64,000 nucleotides of DNA, from NCBI RefSeq assembly GCF_029893345.1, contig NZ_JARXVE010000003.1, positions 248,001 to 312,000 on the forward strand, given 5' to 3'. The DNA is from Mycolicibacterium frederiksbergense (GTDB lineage Bacteria > Actinomycetota > Actinomycetes > Mycobacteriales > Mycobacteriaceae). Both the position numbers and the translations under genes were made by a program. Positions 43,712 through 52,341 of this stretch are shown one piece after another; position 1 is the first letter of the stretch; the number at the start of each line of letters is the position of its first letter. Under the pieces are notes generated by a model. It ran no database searches. It was not told where the DNA came from and saw only the letters and a list, made by a program, of their open reading frames with translations.

Positions 43712-44401
43712 CTATAACCGTTGCGCCCAGACCAACGCTGATCGGAGCGTGCGAGGCCTACCGTCGTGGTCGATGATCTCGTGCTGCGGCACATTGTCAT
43801 CCACCGTGACCAGACTCCAGCTCTCGTCGAGCACCTTCACCACGTCTGCGGTAGTGAAGAACACGGCTTCCGGCATTTGGCCGCCGGCGATTTCCGCGTT
43901 GGAGGGGTGGTGGCCGACAATCAGCAGTGCGCCGCCCGGACGTACTGCAGCGGCGAGCCGCCGAAACAGATCGTCCCGCTCCGCGATGCCGTGCAGATAG
44001 TGCGCCGAAACTAGATCGAAGGCACCCTTTGGTGGCACCCAGACACTCAGATCAGCCTGTTCCCAGTTGATTCGACGCGCGACCTCAGCGCCGGTCCGCT
44101 CGGCGTGCACGCGCGCGCACTGTAGTGCGCTGGCGATGAAATCAACCGCACTGACCGTCCAGCCGTGGCTAGCCAGCCAGATGGCATCCAATCCTTCACC
44201 GCAACCGGCATCGAGTGCTACCCCTGGCGGCAGCTGCTCGGCAGCTCCAGTCAACGTCCAATTGGGTACGACTGGCCGTCCTTTCGTAGTGCGGCGAGCG
44301 GATTCCCACCGTTCTTCCCAGAATTCCTGATCCAGCCCTGAGGTAACGCGTTCATTGAGTTGTCTTTCCGTCTCCGCTGAGAAGAATTCTCCGTCGTTCA
44401 T
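43712..44401 (-). CDS. Class I SAM-dependent methyltransferase (TehB-like)
   Basis: Protein of 229 residues; ATG at 44401 with GGGA upstream (44413 is an alternative). Motif I is VALDAGCGEGLDAIWLA, then VSAVDFIASALQCAR, WEQADLSVW, FDLVSAHYLHGI and LAAAVRPGGALLIVGHHP. The arrangement matches TehB-like or thiopurine-type methyltransferases that act on small toxic molecules. It stands alone between two gaps with decayed sequence. No substrate can be named. Confidence 0.85.
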   Translation of the reverse strand: MNDGEFFSAETERQLNERVTSGLDQEFWEERWESARRTTKGRPVVPNWTLTGAAEQLPPGVALDAGCGEGLDAIWLASHGWTVSAVDFIASALQCARVHAERTGAEVARRINWEQADLSVWVPPKGAFDLVSAHYLHGIAERDDLFRRLAAAVRPGGALLIVGHHPSNAEIAGGQMPEAVFFTTADVVKVLDESWSLVTVDDNVPQHEIIDHDGRPRTLRSALVWAQRL

Positions 44402-44875
44402 CCTCAATCCCATTCAGTAGTCAGGTGTTTCGCCGCTTATGACGATCGCTTTTCAGCGGTTCGATGAGCGCGCATACTCATCTGTTTCAATGTACGAACG
44501 CAGTGCGAGAAAGACGGACTACTTGCTAGACACGCAAAACAGGAACACGTGCAGATGCCCAGCGAGCAACTGCAGTGGTTGATTCGCGATGCCTAGCCAG
44601 CCACGGCGACCGAAGCAAGCGACGATCGCCGAACACAGAATCGTTGAAGAACGTACGTGCTCCTAAGACAGTCAAATTCACAATCGGTAAGCAAGCCCCG
44701 AGAGCAGGCAAGGCGCCCGGCCGACGCGGCAGCAGTCTGCGAGACTTGGGGCGCACCATGAAGCTGTTGGAGGTGCGCGTCATGAGCCAAAGTCATAGCT
44801 CGATGGCGACGAGCCGACCACCGGTGGCGTTAGCATCAAAGGCGATCTATCCCATGCGATCGGTTGAGCCGGCGG
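44402..44875. other. 474-base gap without recognised gene
   Basis: Frames crossing this gap have unlikely composition and no ribosome sites. I see no tRNA, no terminator and no strong repeat. It may be an old insertion scar like those at 23.2 and 43.4 kb. Confidence 0.35.
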
Positions 44876-45115
44876 TCACGCATCGTTGGGGCAAGGGATA
44901 TTCAGCACCAAAGTACCCTCACCGGTGCGCAGTAGAAAGTCCGCAATGTCACTGGCACTCGCTTCCTCAGGCAGCCACGCGAGCATGGATGCAAGATGCT
45001 CGGAGAGCAAATCGGCCTCTTGATCAGAGGTGGCGAACTGCGGATAGACAGCGCCAACGTGTGGGCGACGGCGGACCGGAGGTACAAAGACCAAATTCGG
45101 CACTTTCGGCGTCAT
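44876..45115 (-). CDS. Small hypothetical protein
   Basis: A 79-residue frame with ATG at 45115 and AGGGTG upstream. The sequence PNLVFVPPVRRRPHVGAVYP, then SDQEADLLSEHLASMLAWLP, SDIADFLLRTGEG, has normal amino-acid use and alternating acidic and hydrophobic helices. No membrane segment, Cys or known motif. It could be a small regulatory or toxin-antitoxin-like protein, but nothing supports a specific role. Confidence 0.45.
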   Translation of the reverse strand: MTPKVPNLVFVPPVRRRPHVGAVYPQFATSDQEADLLSEHLASMLAWLPEEASASDIADFLLRTGEGTLVLNIPCPNDA

Positions 45116-45302
45116 GCCGACACCCTATGAGTGCCGTGCGCGTCGTACAGCAACCCTTGCCTATTCGGCAAGGCAGTACCCGCTAGACCTGCCTCACACG
45201 CGAATCAACAAGACGTGGGACTGCCCCGAGTTCAGTTGACTCGTGGGGTGTGAATTTCAGGCGCGGTTGCGACACGCACGCGCACAGTAGCGATGATCAG
45301 TG

Positions 45303-45332
45303 TTGACTTATATAAGTAGAAGCTTTTAATCT
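45303..45332 (+). promoter_or_regulatory. Leaderless arsR promoter covered by a palindrome
   Basis: TTGACT (45303-45308), an 18-base spacer and TAATCT (45327-45332). The perfect 12-base palindrome ACTTATATAAGT (45306-45317) overlaps the -35 and spacer, a typical ArsR operator. The GTG at 45339 starts seven bases after the -10, so transcript and coding region should begin together. Confidence 0.7.
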
Positions 45333-45338
45333 GGCCAC

Positions 45339-45692
45339 GTGCACGCCTTCGACATCCTCGGAGATCCGGTGCGCAGGCGGATCTTGGAGCTCATCCAGAT
45401 GGATGAGCTGTCCTCCGGTGCCATCACCGAGGTGATCCGAGCCGAGTTCGAGATCAGCCAACCGGCGGTTTCACAGCATCTCAAGGTGTTGCGCGACAAC
45501 GGTTTCGCCTGCGTGCGGGCCGAGGGTACCCGCCGGCTGTACCGCGTCGACACCGCGCCGTTGCGCGAGGTCGACCAATGGCTGGAGCGGTTCCGGCGCA
45601 ACTGGACACCGCATCTGGATGCCTTGGCGACCGAGATCGCGCGTGGCAAACGCGAACGACGAAAAACCGCGAACAAGGAGGCTTCCCCGTGA
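45339..45692 (+). CDS. ArsR-family transcriptional regulator
   Basis: Winged-helix regulator of 117 residues: FDILGDPVRRRILELIQMDE, SQPAVSQHLKVLRDNGFACV, TRRLYRVDTAPL. No metal-binding Cys pair is visible, and in this subgroup ArsR proteins are often paired with an SRPBCC protein, as here. GTG start at 45339 with a leaderless promoter. The stop overlaps the GTG of the next gene (GTGA). It probably represses its own two-gene operon through the palindrome at 45306. Confidence 0.88.
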   Translation: MHAFDILGDPVRRRILELIQMDELSSGAITEVIRAEFEISQPAVSQHLKVLRDNGFACVRAEGTRRLYRVDTAPLREVDQWLERFRRNWTPHLDALATEIARGKRERRKTANKEASP

Positions 45693-46324
45693 TCGACATC
45701 AACCGCCAGCTCAACGCGGTGCGCCGCAGCGTGGGCCGCAAGACGTTCGAGGCCCGCCAGGCCCGAGTCGTGACCGTCAGCCAGACCTATGACACCGATG
45801 CCGCCGACCTGTGGGATGCCTGCACCAGTCTGGAGCGGATCCCCCGCTGGTTCCTGCCGATCACCGGCGATCTGAAGGTCGGCGGACGTTATCAGCTGGA
45901 AGGAAACGCCTCCGGCGAGGTGCTGACCTGCGAACCACCCCGCTCTTTCACGATCACCTGGGAGGCCATGGGCGCCACCAGCTGGGTCGAGGTCACCATC
46001 GCGGCAGCGGGCGAGAACCGGGCCACGTTCACCCTCGACCACGTCATGCACGCCGATGATGACGATGAGTTCTGGCTACAGTTCGGGCCGGGAGCGGTCG
46101 GAGTCGGCTGGGACTCTGCGCTTCTCGGCCTGGCCGGATACCTCAGTGGTGGCGATCGCATCACGCCAGAGGAGGGTGCCGCCTGGGCAGCCAGCGCCGA
46201 GGGCCGCACCTTCATGACCTCCGCAAGCGAACTCTGGCATCAGGCCGCACTGGCGGCGGGTGAGGATCCGGCCCAGGCCCGCGCCGCCGCTGATCGCACC
46301 AGTGATGCCTACACGGCAGGCTGA
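45689..46324 (+). CDS. SRPBCC (AHSA1-type) protein
   Basis: Protein of 211 residues; GTG at 45689 after AAGGAGG. The AHSA1 fold is visible: TYDTDAADLWDACTSLERIPRWFLPI, here followed by GDLKVGGRYQLEG, PPRSFTITWEAMG and VEVTIAAAGENRATFTLDHV. Such proteins bind hydrophobic ligands in a deep cavity. Pairing with an ArsR regulator is widespread in Actinobacteria, but ligands are mostly unknown. The last 60 residues form a helical extension. Confidence 0.85.
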   Translation: MIDINRQLNAVRRSVGRKTFEARQARVVTVSQTYDTDAADLWDACTSLERIPRWFLPITGDLKVGGRYQLEGNASGEVLTCEPPRSFTITWEAMGATSWVEVTIAAAGENRATFTLDHVMHADDDDEFWLQFGPGAVGVGWDSALLGLAGYLSGGDRITPEEGAAWAASAEGRTFMTSASELWHQAALAAGEDPAQARAAADRTSDAYTAG

Positions 46325-46499
46325 CCTGGCCTGACGCAACGGCGTGCGGGCCCAGCCTAGCTGTCGCCGTCCTGTCGGGTGTGGCTGACCTCCATCCGAA
46401 GGCGCGCCTGGATGAGCCCACTGCACAAGCCATGGTCATCGCACGCATATCCTGAATCAGGCTGGGGCTGCACCCAAACCGATGAAATGGTCGCTGGGT

Positions 46500-47465
46500 T
46501 CAACACGCCGGGGGCGCGAACCCCACGCTCGTGTAGGCCTCGTCGGGGATCGCGGCGCGGTCCTTGTATATCGACCACGTGCAGACGGGCCTCGATTGTC
46601 CCTGGATCGGTGGATTGATCACCCGCAACGGAAAGCCCAGTCGTTCGATGGGGGCGCGTTGCTGCAGCTGACAGCAGTGTGCGCAGTACAGGCACACGCC
46701 TGTCATGTTCCACGCCCAGTCATGCTCCCCGGTGGTCACCGCGAACCGCGCTGCACCGGAGTCGGATTCGTAGGTCCGCCCTCCTGAACCGCAGGGGGCG
46801 AAGGTGATGACCCAGCGGTCGCGCTCCTCGATGATCGAGAAGGAACCGTCCCGGTTCGGTCCCGTTAGATGGCCGCGGGTCGCCTCGAAGATGTCGAGCA
46901 GCAGACGCTCCATCGACTGATTCCACGCCATGGCGTCCGGGTGGTAGACACGTGCGGACCGCTCGTACATCTCCGACAGCAGCGTGTTCCACAGATCGCC
47001 GATGAAGGCTTCGCCGAGTGTGCTGGATGCGAGATCGAATAGCCCGCAGATGGCGTCGCAGGCCGCATCGTGATGCTCTTGCCAGACATTGCGCGCGCGG
47101 GTCAGCTGGCGCCATGCCGCGTCGGGTTCGCGCCGCTGACAGGCTTGGCCGAACTCGTCGATGAGGCCGAGGTAGGTACACCAGCCGTCGGCGAGTTCCG
47201 CCGCGCTGCGCCCCACGTGAACCACCGCGGGCGGTACACCGTGGGAGGTCAGGATGCGTGGGATCTCGATCAGCCATGCACCGAACAGGTCGTAGGCCTC
47301 CTGCGCCTCCTGGATGGTGATGCGCCCATACTCCTCGGCCGCGGTGAAATCCGCAGAGGACAGCGCCTCCTGGGCCCGCGCGTAGCTGGACTGTCCTTGC
47401 TCCAGCCACTCGTCGGCCCTGACCAGGTGGCCGAGCAGGTCGCTGTGGACGACTGCGCGGCTCAC
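46500..47465 (-). CDS. Cys-rich protein of unknown family linked to the glutamine synthetase-like gene
   Basis: Protein of 321 residues whose start overlaps the synthetase stop by four bases. The first 200 residues are helical. The C-terminal part has a dense Cys cluster: FAPCGSGGR, then GVCLYCAHCCQLQQRAPIER, then PVCTWSIYKD. The spacing C-x2-C-x2-CC with outlying Cys suggests a metal or iron-sulfur site. I do not recognise the family. The coupled position suggests it works with the gamma-glutamyl ligase, for example as a hydrolase or redox step on the glutamylated product. Confidence 0.75.
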   Translation of the reverse strand: MSRAVVHSDLLGHLVRADEWLEQGQSSYARAQEALSSADFTAAEEYGRITIQEAQEAYDLFGAWLIEIPRILTSHGVPPAVVHVGRSAAELADGWCTYLGLIDEFGQACQRREPDAAWRQLTRARNVWQEHHDAACDAICGLFDLASSTLGEAFIGDLWNTLLSEMYERSARVYHPDAMAWNQSMERLLLDIFEATRGHLTGPNRDGSFSIIEERDRWVITFAPCGSGGRTYESDSGAARFAVTTGEHDWAWNMTGVCLYCAHCCQLQQRAPIERLGFPLRVINPPIQGQSRPVCTWSIYKDRAAIPDEAYTSVGFAPPAC

Positions 47466-48877
47466 GTGCGCTCGAAGTAGCGACGGCGTTCCCAGTCGGT
47501 GACCGTCTGGGTGAGGAAGGCGTTCATTTCGCCGCGACCGACAGTCAACAAGTGGGCGTGCACTTCGGCCCCCAGCGAAGACTTGGCCGTGTCACTGCTT
47601 GCGAACAGATCGATCGCCTCGGGTAGCGATGTCGGCAGTTGGGGCAGGTCCGTGCGTGCGTAACCGTCGCCGTCGATCAGCTCGGGGAACGGCAGGCGAC
47701 GTTCGATCCCGTCGACACCGGCAGCGACAGCTGCGGCGATGGCGACGTAGGGGTTGACGTCGGCGCCCGGGATTCGGTTCTCCACCCGGCGGTGGGAACC
47801 GTCACCAACCACCCGGAACGACAGCGTGCGGTTGTCGTTGCCACAGGCGACCGTCGTCGGAGCGAAGGAATTCGGCTGGAATCGTCTGTACGAGTTCAAG
47901 TTTGGCGCATACAGCAGACACATTTCCCGGGCGGCGCCGACCAATCCGGCAAGGAAGCCGTCGAACAGTTCGCTGTCGCCCAACGGGGTCGAGCCGTCGA
48001 CGGACCACAGACTGGTGTGGATGTGGCACGAACTCCCCAGGCCGGCGGCGTCCCACTTGGCCATGAACGTGGCGGATTTCCCCATCCGCGTGGCGATCGC
48101 CTTGACCCCGAACTTGTAGATGAAGTGGCGGTCGGCCATTTCCAGCGCGTCGGTATGGGTGAGGTTGATCTCCTGCTGGCCGAGCCCGTATTCACAGGAC
48201 AACGCCTCGATGGGCACCCCGGCCAACTCCATCTGTTCGACCACGGCGTCGATGAACGTTTCGTTGGAGATCGCGACGAGTGGGTCGTAGGCGCCCTGGT
48301 ACCGCGACGCCGGAGACAGCTCCTGGTAGCGGGATCGCCAGCCGTCCTCATAGCTCTGCTCAAACAGGAAGAACTCGAGTTCGGAGGCGCACTGGACGGT
48401 GGCCCCATGCTCGGCCAGCCGAGCCAGCTGACGCTTGAGGACCTGCCGGGGCGCGATCTCAAGCAGCGTGCCATCGGCCAGCGCGGGGTCGCAGATCACA
48501 AACGCGGTATCGGTCATCCATGGCACGACCCGCAGCGTGCTCAGATCGGGTTTCAGATAGCAGTCCGGACCGCCGGTGCTCAGTCCGCCGACATGTTCGA
48601 GGTCGGGGTTGAGGTCCTGCTCGATGTCGAGCTGCCAGACCATCAGCGGGATGCGGAATGCCGTGTGGTCGCCGAGGTGCTCCAGGAAGCGGCGTGCTGG
48701 AAGATGCTCACCCAGCGGTCGGCCGACATTGTCGGCGGCAGCCAGGAAGACCTTGGTGATGCGGCCCGCATCGACAGCCTCTCGCAGCGCTTGCAACGAC
48801 CAGATTCCGTGAGGTTGCGAAACACCGTTGGCGCCAAGGCCCGCGGGGGTGAGCGGCTGGTTGGTGTGAACTGTCAT
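47462..48877 (-). CDS. Glutamine synthetase-like gamma-glutamyl amine ligase (PuuA/GlnA3 type)
   Basis: Protein of 471 residues; ATG at 48877 (MTVHTNQ) with GGAG seven bases upstream. The glutamine synthetase fold is clear: ASELEFFLFEQ, EYGLGQQEINLTH, GSSCHIHTSLW, NSYRRFQPNSFAP, NDNRTLSFRV, ENRIPGADVNPYVAIAA. True GlnA features such as the adenylylation loop are not evident. Relatives link glutamate to polyamines, ethanolamine, isopropylamine or aniline. A PuuD-like hydrolase and a permease lie 9 kb away under similar operators, so it probably starts a gamma-glutamylation pathway for an amine. Confidence 0.88.
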   Translation of the reverse strand: MTVHTNQPLTPAGLGANGVSQPHGIWSLQALREAVDAGRITKVFLAAADNVGRPLGEHLPARRFLEHLGDHTAFRIPLMVWQLDIEQDLNPDLEHVGGLSTGGPDCYLKPDLSTLRVVPWMTDTAFVICDPALADGTLLEIAPRQVLKRQLARLAEHGATVQCASELEFFLFEQSYEDGWRSRYQELSPASRYQGAYDPLVAISNETFIDAVVEQMELAGVPIEALSCEYGLGQQEINLTHTDALEMADRHFIYKFGVKAIATRMGKSATFMAKWDAAGLGSSCHIHTSLWSVDGSTPLGDSELFDGFLAGLVGAAREMCLLYAPNLNSYRRFQPNSFAPTTVACGNDNRTLSFRVVGDGSHRRVENRIPGADVNPYVAIAAAVAAGVDGIERRLPFPELIDGDGYARTDLPQLPTSLPEAIDLFASSDTAKSSLGAEVHAHLLTVGRGEMNAFLTQTVTDWERRRYFERT

Positions 48878-48890
48878 GGTGTTCTCCAAA

Positions 48891-48938
48891 CTAAAGCGCT
48901 ATTGGTCCACTTTATATCTCTTTTGTGAGCTGGGTCAA
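48891..48938 (-). promoter_or_regulatory. Promoter of the GS-like operon with TAAAG/CTTTA operator
   Basis: On the minus strand: TTGACC (48938-48933), 16 bases, TATAAA (48916-48911). A dyad, TAAAG and CTTTA around 13 bases (48892-48914), overlaps the -10 and start point, as for a repressor site. It shares the core TAAAG-x-GCTATTG with the site at 57750. Confidence 0.65.
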
Positions 48939-49034
48939 GATTTCGTCGGCGCTGTAACGCCGGCGACATCAGCTCACCGCAGTACCGACCGGGCCATCAC
49001 GACCCGCTGAATCTGGTTGGAATCCTGGTGTCCA

Positions 49035-50513
49035 TCACGACCGCGAAAGCGCGATCCGGCGTAGTAATTTGGTGGCCAGAATGTATGTGCTCGGACTGGC
49101 CGGCCACTGTGAGATGACTTTGCCGGTGCGATTGGAACCGGCCCGGAAGTAGCTTTCGGTGACGGCCCACACGGTCTTCGCCAGGCGGTTCTGCGCCCAG
49201 TCGTTGTAGATGTAGAAGGCCGACCGGCGGACCTCGACCCGCCGCTTTCCGTCGCGGGCCGCCCGGGCGATCGCGGCCGCGGCGAAGTTGGCCTGCGCCT
49301 CGTAGAACGCCACGAGCGGAACAACATTGGTGTTGGGTCCGAACATGATGAAGAAGTTCGGGAAACCGGGCACCATCATGCCGAGGAAGGCCTCGGCACC
49401 GTCGGCCCAGATGTCATGCAGATCGGTGCCGTTCTCGCCGGAGACCTGGTAAGTGCTCAAGTATTTGTGTGCCTGGAACCCGGTGGCCAGCACGATCATG
49501 TCGAGTTGGTGCTCCTCGCCATTGGCGTCGACGGCACCGCGGGCCGACAGTCCCTTCACCGCATGCGGCACCAGTCTGACGGTCGGGCTCTTGAGCGCCT
49601 GGTAGTAGGTGTCGCTGATCACCGTTCGACGGCCCTCCATGGGGAAGTCGGGGGTCAGCACGTCAAGCAGATCTGGACGGTCGGCCATCTCCTGGTGCAG
49701 GTAGGCCAGGGCCGCCGCGCGACGCTTTCCGTTGAGATGCCGGTCTTCTCGAGCGTGACGGACCTGATGCTGACGCAGGTCGTAGCGCAGCCACAGCCGC
49801 AGCCGCCGATACCCGTACACCAGCGCGATTCTGTTGAGCCGACGCTCGAGCGGACTGAAATCCCGCGCCTCTTTGGGCAGCATCCAGTTCGGCTCGATCT
49901 GGAACACGGTGACCGCCGAGGCCACCTTTTCGGCCTCGGTGACCACCTGAACCGCCGACGAACCGGTGCCCAGGATCCCGACCGATTTACCGGCCATATC
50001 CAAACCATCCCGCCACTCCGAGGTGTGGCAAATCGGACCGCCGAAGTCGTGTTCCTCCCGGATGAACGGCGGCTTCGCCGGGGTGTTGAGGAACCCGACG
50101 GCGCTGATGACGTAGTCGAATCGCCCGTGATCAACCTGCGACGCGGTCGCCACGGTGTAGTCCTGCCGTTCGTCCGACCACTGCACGTGCCGGACTTCCT
50201 CACTGAACCGCATGTGCGGGACCAGATTCCACTTGTTCGCCACATAATGCAGGTAGGCGAGCAACTCGCTCCAGCCGGCGTGGGTCCGAGTCCAGTCATA
50301 TCGTTCGAATGAGAACGAGTAGATGTGGGACTCGAGATCCACCTCGGCTCCGGGATAGGTGTTGTGTCGCCAAGTCCCGCCGAGGCCGGGGGACCGTTCG
50401 AAGATGACGAAGTCGTCGATACCACGCTTCTTGAGTGCGACTGCCGCCGCGATGCCGCTGAAACCTGCACCGATGACTGCCACCCGGGGACGGAATGTTC
50501 GGTCCGCATTCAT
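49035..50513 (-). CDS. Flavin-containing (Baeyer-Villiger type) monooxygenase
   Basis: Protein of 492 residues from the ATG at 50513 (MNADRTF). FAD motif VIGAGFSGIAAAVAL, NADPH motif GILGTGSSAVQ, and between them the Baeyer-Villiger fingerprint FGGPICHTSEW (FxGxxxHxxxW). These enzymes put an oxygen beside a ketone to give an ester, or oxidise amines. It is the last gene of the operon starting at 55090, and an esterase is coded two genes upstream, so ketone to ester to acid plus alcohol is a plausible pair of steps. Confidence 0.88.
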   Translation of the reverse strand: MNADRTFRPRVAVIGAGFSGIAAAVALKKRGIDDFVIFERSPGLGGTWRHNTYPGAEVDLESHIYSFSFERYDWTRTHAGWSELLAYLHYVANKWNLVPHMRFSEEVRHVQWSDERQDYTVATASQVDHGRFDYVISAVGFLNTPAKPPFIREEHDFGGPICHTSEWRDGLDMAGKSVGILGTGSSAVQVVTEAEKVASAVTVFQIEPNWMLPKEARDFSPLERRLNRIALVYGYRRLRLWLRYDLRQHQVRHAREDRHLNGKRRAAALAYLHQEMADRPDLLDVLTPDFPMEGRRTVISDTYYQALKSPTVRLVPHAVKGLSARGAVDANGEEHQLDMIVLATGFQAHKYLSTYQVSGENGTDLHDIWADGAEAFLGMMVPGFPNFFIMFGPNTNVVPLVAFYEAQANFAAAAIARAARDGKRRVEVRRSAFYIYNDWAQNRLAKTVWAVTESYFRAGSNRTGKVISQWPASPSTYILATKLLRRIALSRS

Positions 50514-50600
50514 GCAGATCACCTGCCTTCGATAGTTGTTGTCGGCTACCGGATTCCGGATCGCCTTGATGATTGAGGTTTGGGTTGCGCCCGATCCGGA

Positions 50601-51341
50601 CTATCGGAGCTGGGCCGACCATCCACCGTCAACGATGAGCTCGGTCGCGGTGACGAATGCCGCGTCATCAGACAGCAGAAATGCCGTGGCATTCGCCACA
50701 TCGGCCGGCATTCCCAAGCGGCCCAGCGGTGTTCGCCGCTCCATATCTGAGCGGCGTTCCGGTGACCGCTCGTAGATCGGGGAGATCATCGGCGTCAGAA
50801 TCGCTCCCGGGCACACCGCATTGCACCGAATCCCCTCGGGCGCAAGCCGCACCGCCATCGCGCGCGACAACGACACAACAGCAGCCTTGCTGGCCTGATA
50901 GGCATCCAGCGGCGAGTCCATCGTGCGCAGCCCGGCGAGACTGGCGATGTTGACGATGCTCTTGCCCCGCCCCTTGCGCAGGTGGGGCAGGGCGGCAACG
51001 GTGAGGCGGCGCAGAGCGTGCAGGTTGACACCCATGGTCAACTGCCAAGCCTCGTCGTCGTTGGTGTCGAACACCGATCCATCGCGGTCGAAGAACGCCA
51101 GCCCCGCGGCATTCACCAGGTAATCCAGGCCCGTTTCGCCGATCGTGGTGAACAGCGGATCGAACGCAGAACCGGTGGCGAGCAGATCCAAGGGAACATA
51201 GGCCACCTCGGCGGCAAGCTCGGGAGCCGCTGCCGGCGCGACATCGGTCGCCACGACCCGCACGCCGTCGGCATGCAGCCGAGCCACGATCGCGCCGCCG
51301 ATGCCGCCATTAGCTCCGGTGACGAGCGCTGTCGGCCTCAT
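50601..51341 (-). CDS. Short-chain dehydrogenase/reductase
   Basis: Protein of 246 residues. TGANGGIGGAIVARL is the cofactor loop; the catalytic set is Ser in NIASLAGL and Tyr-x3-Lys in DAYQASKAAV. The Asp after the second strand (ATDVAP) favours NAD over NADP. Its ATG overlaps the upstream esterase stop by four bases. It probably oxidises or reduces an alcohol or ketone intermediate of the cluster. Confidence 0.88.
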   Translation of the reverse strand: MRPTALVTGANGGIGGAIVARLHADGVRVVATDVAPAAAPELAAEVAYVPLDLLATGSAFDPLFTTIGETGLDYLVNAAGLAFFDRDGSVFDTNDDEAWQLTMGVNLHALRRLTVAALPHLRKGRGKSIVNIASLAGLRTMDSPLDAYQASKAAVVSLSRAMAVRLAPEGIRCNAVCPGAILTPMISPIYERSPERRSDMERRTPLGRLGMPADVANATAFLLSDDAAFVTATELIVDGGWSAQLR

Positions 51342-52291
51342 GCCGACATACCAATGCGCGGCTGCAGTGCTTGGGCCAGGCGCTCACCGGCGAGACGCAT
51401 GGCATCGGTCGCGAGCGAAAAGATCTCGTCGAGCCCGAAGAATCCGTGGATCATGCCCGGGTACTCCCGCGTAATCGTCGGTACGCCGGCGGCGTGTAAG
51501 GCTTCGGCGAGCAACTCTCCTTGTGGCTTGATCGGGTCGCACTCGGCGAGGATGACGGTAGCCTCGGGCAGGCCCACCAGATCGGCGTTGAGCAACGTCA
51601 TCCGCGGGTCCGAATGGTCTTCGGAGGTTGTGAGGTAATTGGCCTGGTGCCAAAGACATTCTTCGCGTTCGAGCATCACGCCCTGGTAGCGGTCATCGAA
51701 CCCGATACTGAGATCGGTCGTCGATGCCGGGTATACCAGCAGCTGGTGGCGCACTGCGGGTGTCAGATCGGTGTCCCTGGCGTGGATTGCGACCGCGCAG
51801 GCCAGATTGCCGCCGGCACTGTCCCCGGCGACCGCGAGCCGCCGGGTGTCAACGCCCAGATCCTCGACGGTACGTGCGTCAACGGCCCACAGCAGCGCGT
51901 CGATCGCGTCGTCGACGGCGACCGGGAATCGGTGTTCGGGCCCACGCCGATAGTCCACCGACAGCACGGCCGATCCAGCGGCATTGGCCAGCAGTCTCGT
52001 CGTCACATCGTGGGAGTCGATGCTGCCCATCAGCCATCCGCCACCGTGGTAGTAGACGGTGAGCGGAAGCTCGCCGTCGGAATCGGGCAGATACACCCGG
52101 CCCCGAATCCGGTCGCCGTCGCGAGTCGGGATCGTCACCTCGACGACGCGCGCGATGGCGGGCTTGGTCAGTCCGGCGAATGCCGCTTCGAAATTCTCCC
52201 GGGCGGTGGCAACGGGCAGCAAGTGCGCATTGGGACGGCCCGACGCGCGGGCGTCATCGAGCATCTTCTGTGCTGTCGGATCGATGGGCAT
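51338..52291 (-). CDS. HSL-family alpha/beta hydrolase (esterase)
   Basis: Protein of 317 residues; ATG at 52291 (MPIDPTAQK) behind AAGGAAGGA, better than 52327. The oxyanion motif is YYHGGGWLMGS, nucleophile VAGDSAGGNLA, acid AECDPIKPQGE, base GMIHGFF. It belongs to the hormone-sensitive lipase group (LipN, LipH, LipW), which prefers short acyl esters. Lying between two SDR genes and near a Baeyer-Villiger-type enzyme, it probably splits the ester formed there. Confidence 0.9.
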   Translation of the reverse strand: MPIDPTAQKMLDDARASGRPNAHLLPVATARENFEAAFAGLTKPAIARVVEVTIPTRDGDRIRGRVYLPDSDGELPLTVYYHGGGWLMGSIDSHDVTTRLLANAAGSAVLSVDYRRGPEHRFPVAVDDAIDALLWAVDARTVEDLGVDTRRLAVAGDSAGGNLACAVAIHARDTDLTPAVRHQLLVYPASTTDLSIGFDDRYQGVMLEREECLWHQANYLTTSEDHSDPRMTLLNADLVGLPEATVILAECDPIKPQGELLAEALHAAGVPTITREYPGMIHGFFGLDEIFSLATDAMRLAGERLAQALQPRIGMSA

Positions 52292-52341
52292 GAGATTGGT
52301 CCTTCCTTTCGGGTCTCGTGTCGGCACGGTTCAGGCACGGT

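Noticed and set aside
49416..50312. Plus-strand 298-codon frame opposite the monooxygenase
   Set aside because: Antisense shadow; the minus strand has intact FAD, NADPH and fingerprint motifs.
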